A program made the translations under genes and the position numbers. A stretch of DNA of 64,000 nucleotides. It comes from Corythucha ciliata. Lineage: Eukaryota > Arthropoda > Insecta > Hemiptera > Tingidae. This document shows, in pieces, positions 62,209 through 64,000 of this stretch (the stretch's first letter is position 1; every line of letters begins with the position of its first letter). Where the stretch lies: the NCBI GenBank assembly GCA_038030265.1, contig CM075941.1:15500001-15564000 (forward strand), in the 5' to 3' direction. A model generated the notes under the pieces. The model did no database searches, had not been told where the DNA came from, and saw only the letters and a list, made by a program, of their open reading frames with translations.

Positions 62209-64000
62209 TGAATCATCAAGTGAATGTGTTTTCACAGCGCTGTAATTTTCATTTTTAAACAGTGCCCCATTTTACCAAAAATTATGTTTTTTTTATTTTT
62301 ATTTTACACTTCCTCAAAATAGAGGATGAAGACATGGACAGGTCGTTCAAGCTCCCGGCGACGACTTTCATCGGTGGCAAAGAGAAAACACTGACCCTCA
62401 GGGAGATTTTAAAACGTCTCGAAGACGTCTATTGTAGACACATCGGCGTCGAGTTTATGTTCATCAATTCACTGGAACAGTGTAATTGGATTCGTCAACG
62501 CCTGGAAACACCCGGTATTATGGAAGTGGACGCCGAGAAAAAGCGACTTTTGCTGGCTCGTCTGACTCGAGCGACTGGGTTGGTGGTACAAGTGGTAGAA
62601 AGTCGGCAATTTATTTGTTAACGACTCCCCCCCCCCTCCCGACAGATTTGAATCGTTCTTGTCAAGAAAATGGTCGAGCGAGAAACGTTTTGGTCTCGAA
62701 GGGGCGGAAATTTTAATTCCTGCCATGAAACAAGTGATCGATAAGTCCACCGAATTAGGCGTTGAGTCGATCGTAATGGGAATGCCCCACAGGGGTCGAT
62801 TGAACGTTCTGGCGAACGTGTGTCGTAAACCTTTGGAGCAAATTTTCACTCAGTTTGCCGCGCTTGAAGCTGCTGACGATGTAACATTTTTTTTTTAATT
62901 TTCTTGCCCCTCCCCCCCGCGATAACCTTTGCGTTGTATTCTTAAAGGGGTCCGGTGACGTGAAATATCACTTGGGTACGTACATCGAGCGGCTGAACAG
63001 AGTTACCAATAAAAATATCAGGCTAGCCGTTGTAGCCAATCCGTCACATTTGGAGGCGGCCGATCCGGTTGTACAGGGAAAAACTAGGGCTGAGCAGTTC
63101 TACAGAGGAGATGGCGAGGGCAAAAAGGTTGGACCCCCCCCCTCACCCCTTCATTTTTTCTTTTAATAATTTACGCGTCAACAGGTGATGTCGATTTTAC
63201 TGCATGGAGACGCCGCCTTCTGCGGTCAAGGAGTCGTTTTCGAAACTTTCCATCTGTCAGACCTGCCCGACTACACCACCCATGGAACTATTCATATCGT
63301 TGTAAACAATCAAATCGGATTTACCACCGATCCGCGTCATTCACGATCGTCGGCTTATTGCACTGGTAGGTGCCATTGTGGGTTGCCGCTTCAAAGCCAT
63401 TTTTGTTAGTGTCTTTTTGGAATTGCCGTAGATGTCGCTCGGGTCGTCAACGCTCCGATTTTCCACGTAAATTCGGACGACCCAGAAGCCGTCATGCATA
63501 TTTGTAATATCGCCGCTGAATGGCGAAACACCTTCCACAAGGATGTCGTCATTGACATTGTACGTCTCTCCTTCGTGTTCCTCCCCGTGCCACTCCTCAA
63601 ATTTTTTAATGTTCGTTTCACCTTTGTTTAAAGGTTTGCTACCGTCGAAATGGTCATAACGAAATGGACGAACCAATGTTCACTCAACCGCTCATGTATC
63701 GAACCATTAAAAACACGAAACCAGCTCTTGACAAATACGCCGAAAAGCTTATTAGCGAAGGTGTGGTTACAGCTGAAGAAGTCAAGGTACCCACTGCCCC
63801 CCCCCCAACGCCATCATCAACAAAACACTCTACCCTGCCCATGTGTAGGATGTTCGCGAAAAATACGACAAAATCTGCGAAGAAGCTCACAACAACGCGT
63901 CCAAAGAGACGCACATCAAGTACAAGGACTGGCTCGACTCGCCGTGGTCTGGATTTTTTGAAGGAAAAGACCCGTTGAAAATGTCCAATACGGGTATCAA
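50034..64000 (+). CDS. OGDH: 2-oxoglutarate dehydrogenase E1 subunit, 5' ~60%, runs off the right edge
   Basis: E1 is the thiamine-diphosphate enzyme of the mitochondrial 2-oxoglutarate dehydrogenase complex. It decarboxylates 2-oxoglutarate and passes the succinyl group to the E2 lipoyl arm. Exons: 50034-50333, 54088-54297, then 54969-55089 or 55480-55582, then 62323-62578, 62646-62880, 62948-63127, 63185-63365, 63432-63559, 63634-63786, 63849 onward. All are GT-AG with matching phases; about 632 residues are visible of roughly 1020. The N-terminus is an Arg/Ala-rich mitochondrial presequence. Family signatures include [75 protein letters not shown] and [22 protein letters not shown] ... [12 protein letters not shown] is the ThDP/Mg2+ region, followed by [17 protein letters not shown]. 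The start is the first ATG and fits the presequence. Confidence 0.96.
50416..50640. repeat. 220-bp repeat, copy 2 (MITE-free)
   Basis: A near match of 47664-47850 joined to 48241-48262: CTTATACGCCC-like start, CACCTCCAGTTGACGTTGCT, GTCTTTTGGCCACTGGCTCT, then AACTTATTGTCTTCAAATAC. It preserves the unoccupied form of the site where copy 1 carries the TTAA element. Confidence 0.88.
51647..53307. mobile_element. Class B array-bearing element, most complete copy (~1.66 kb)
   Basis: The left end is GGTTGTCACAGACCGGGGAA and the right end is CTGTGGCAACC, giving short terminal inverted repeats (GGTTGYCACAG). Both ends carry CCGGGAAAAGTCxGGGAATT inside. The leader (GTGCGGATTCAGGAATTTGC) precedes a class B array (about 51890-52800). 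It is followed by GATCAACTGGTCATTCGTTC, TCTCCGCCTTACCAAGTC and the segment shared with 33.2 kb. It has no transposase ORF, so it is non-autonomous. Terminal form suggests a DNA transposon; the superfamily is uncertain. Confidence 0.75.
52978..53105 (-). repeat. Internally deleted copy of the tRNA-like segment
   Basis: Matches 33195-33350 in body text (CACGTTGGCTCCAG, AATGTATCCGGCGCCAAAAC, TTGTAATATCACACCAT) and keeps GAGCTCAGGGGGC. The stretch holding the B box is missing. Confidence 0.55.
53590..53980. repeat. Class C array (reverse orientation) in OGDH intron 1
   Basis: Units such as AACCTGCGAAATTGTGTTTT, GAAACCCTGTGAAATGGGC and AAACCTACGAAATTGGG repeat with a period near 30 nt, ending about 100 bp before exon 2. 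Confidence 0.75.
54969..55089 (+). other. OGDH: OGDH alternative exon A (no acidic Ca2+ motif)
   Basis: A 121-nt exon, acceptor TTCAG and donor GTAAGA. It enters in phase 0 after RSYQ and leaves in phase 1. It encodes [14 protein letters not shown], then [18 protein letters not shown] and VVVRQYML. It aligns with exon B over the (A/I)RGHxxAxLDPLGI start, so the two replace each other rather than join; splicing A to B would break the frame. At the place of the vertebrate DADLD site it has YADLH, losing the first and last acidic residues. I recall a Drosophila isoform with the same RGHLxADLDPLGI type of exon. Confidence 0.88.
55480..55582 (+). other. OGDH: OGDH alternative exon B (ADLD motif kept)
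   Basis: A 103-nt exon, acceptor ATCAG and donor GTAAGT, phase 0 in and phase 1 out, the same as exon A. It encodes [14 protein letters not shown], then [20 protein letters not shown]. Vertebrate E1 has D-A-D-L-D at this place, shown to contribute to Ca2+ activation. Here S-A-D-L-D is followed by a further Asp, so most acidic positions survive. It continues into [12 protein letters not shown] in the exon at 62323. Confidence 0.9.
55583..57010 (+). other. Left part of the 6.7-kb OGDH intron
   Basis: Contains a C-rich stretch near 55630-55648, poly(T) near 55700, a C run at 56881-56893 and unique AT-rich sequence. I looked for a third alternative exon with an RGHHxA-type start and found none. 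Confidence 0.55.
57010..59220. repeat. Class A arrays head to head in an OGDH intron
   Basis: From 57010 to about 57565 units read forward (TTTTCTCAATTTTAGCCAC, CGAATTGGCATTTTTCC). From about 57585 to 59220 they read in reverse complement (ACGCCAATTCGCGGCTAAAA, CTGATAAAAATCACTAATT, GTGAAATTGAGA-type). The switch lies near 57575. A unique patch of about 350 bp (57790-58140) interrupts the right arm. Transcribed through, the two arms could pair. Confidence 0.8.
59450..60770. repeat. Class B ~30-nt array in an OGDH intron
   Basis: Units such as GCCATTTGTAGGGCGTGAAT followed by CGTCAGTTTGG repeat for 1.3 kb in the same orientation as the 36-38 kb array. The ORFs at 60063-60695 are repeat translations. 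Confidence 0.8.
60770..62322 (+). other. Right part of the OGDH intron, T-rich
   Basis: Unique sequence, then very T-rich sequence with poly(T) runs at about 61462-61480, 61738-61750 and 62168-62206. The last is about 40 T long, some 115 bp before the acceptor at 62321-62322. No exon recognised, although several short acceptor/donor-like pairs near 61830-61880 were examined. Confidence 0.55.

Noticed and set aside
62469..62849. 126-residue minus-strand ORF
   Set aside because: Antisense to two OGDH exons and their intron; the plus-strand exons match the OGDH family residue by residue.

Overview
The window is AT-rich eukaryotic nuclear DNA, most likely from an arthropod and probably an insect. 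Three things point there. The genes are split by many short phase-matched GT-AG introns. The 2-oxoglutarate dehydrogenase gene carries the pair of alternative exons I recall from Drosophila. The transposon relics are insect-like (mariner/DDE and a CCHC LINE ORF1). I cannot name the species. I saw no rRNA gene, confident tRNA gene, bacterial operon or CRISPR array.

Three host genes can be supported. (1) Minus strand, about 23768 to 21167: a three-exon gene for a small secreted, Tyr/Gln/Ser-rich protein with a TATA box. (2) Plus strand, 39423-40973: a seven-exon BRX1/BRIX1 ribosome-biogenesis gene, complete, with a poly(A) signal. (3) Plus strand, 50034 to the window end: the first ~60% of the E1 subunit of mitochondrial 2-oxoglutarate dehydrogenase (OGDH). 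It has two apparently mutually exclusive exons (54969-55089 and 55480-55582). They differ at the place where vertebrate E1 has its Ca2+-binding acidic motif. The gene runs off the right edge.

Nearly everything else is mobile or repetitive. At the left edge are a decayed DDE transposase and a frameshifted, insertion-split LINE ORF1. Between the genes and inside OGDH introns lie long arrays of very degenerate repeats with a period near 30 nt. I sort them into three classes: A (core around TTTTAGCCGCGAATTAGCG), B (core around ATTTTTAGGGCGCGAATCG) and C (core around CCAAATCCGCGAAATTGG). By eye they cover roughly 20 kb. The three consensus units look alike enough to share an ancestor. Class B arrays sit inside a dispersed element with GGTTGYCACAG ends, present in several diverged copies. 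Into these arrays and their surroundings are inserted at least seven small inverted-repeat elements (MITE-like). For two of them another copy of the host repeat in the same window preserves the unoccupied target site.

Layout: 1-2.9 kb transposon relics; 3.7-6.6 kb C and A arrays; 6.6-13.7 kb mostly unassigned, with one GC-rich possible terminal exon at 11.4-11.7 kb; 9.8-14.9 kb two opposed copies of one repeat; 15.0-18.7 kb B and C arrays with a 1.5-kb long-TIR element; 21.1-23.9 kb secreted-protein gene; 24.8-38.9 kb arrays and MITEs; 39.4-41.0 kb BRX1; 42.5-49 kb arrays and elements; 50.0-64.0 kb OGDH. The best candidates for something undescribed are the 30-nt array superfamily with its carrier element, and the head-to-head inverted arrays in the OGDH intron just downstream of the alternative exons.
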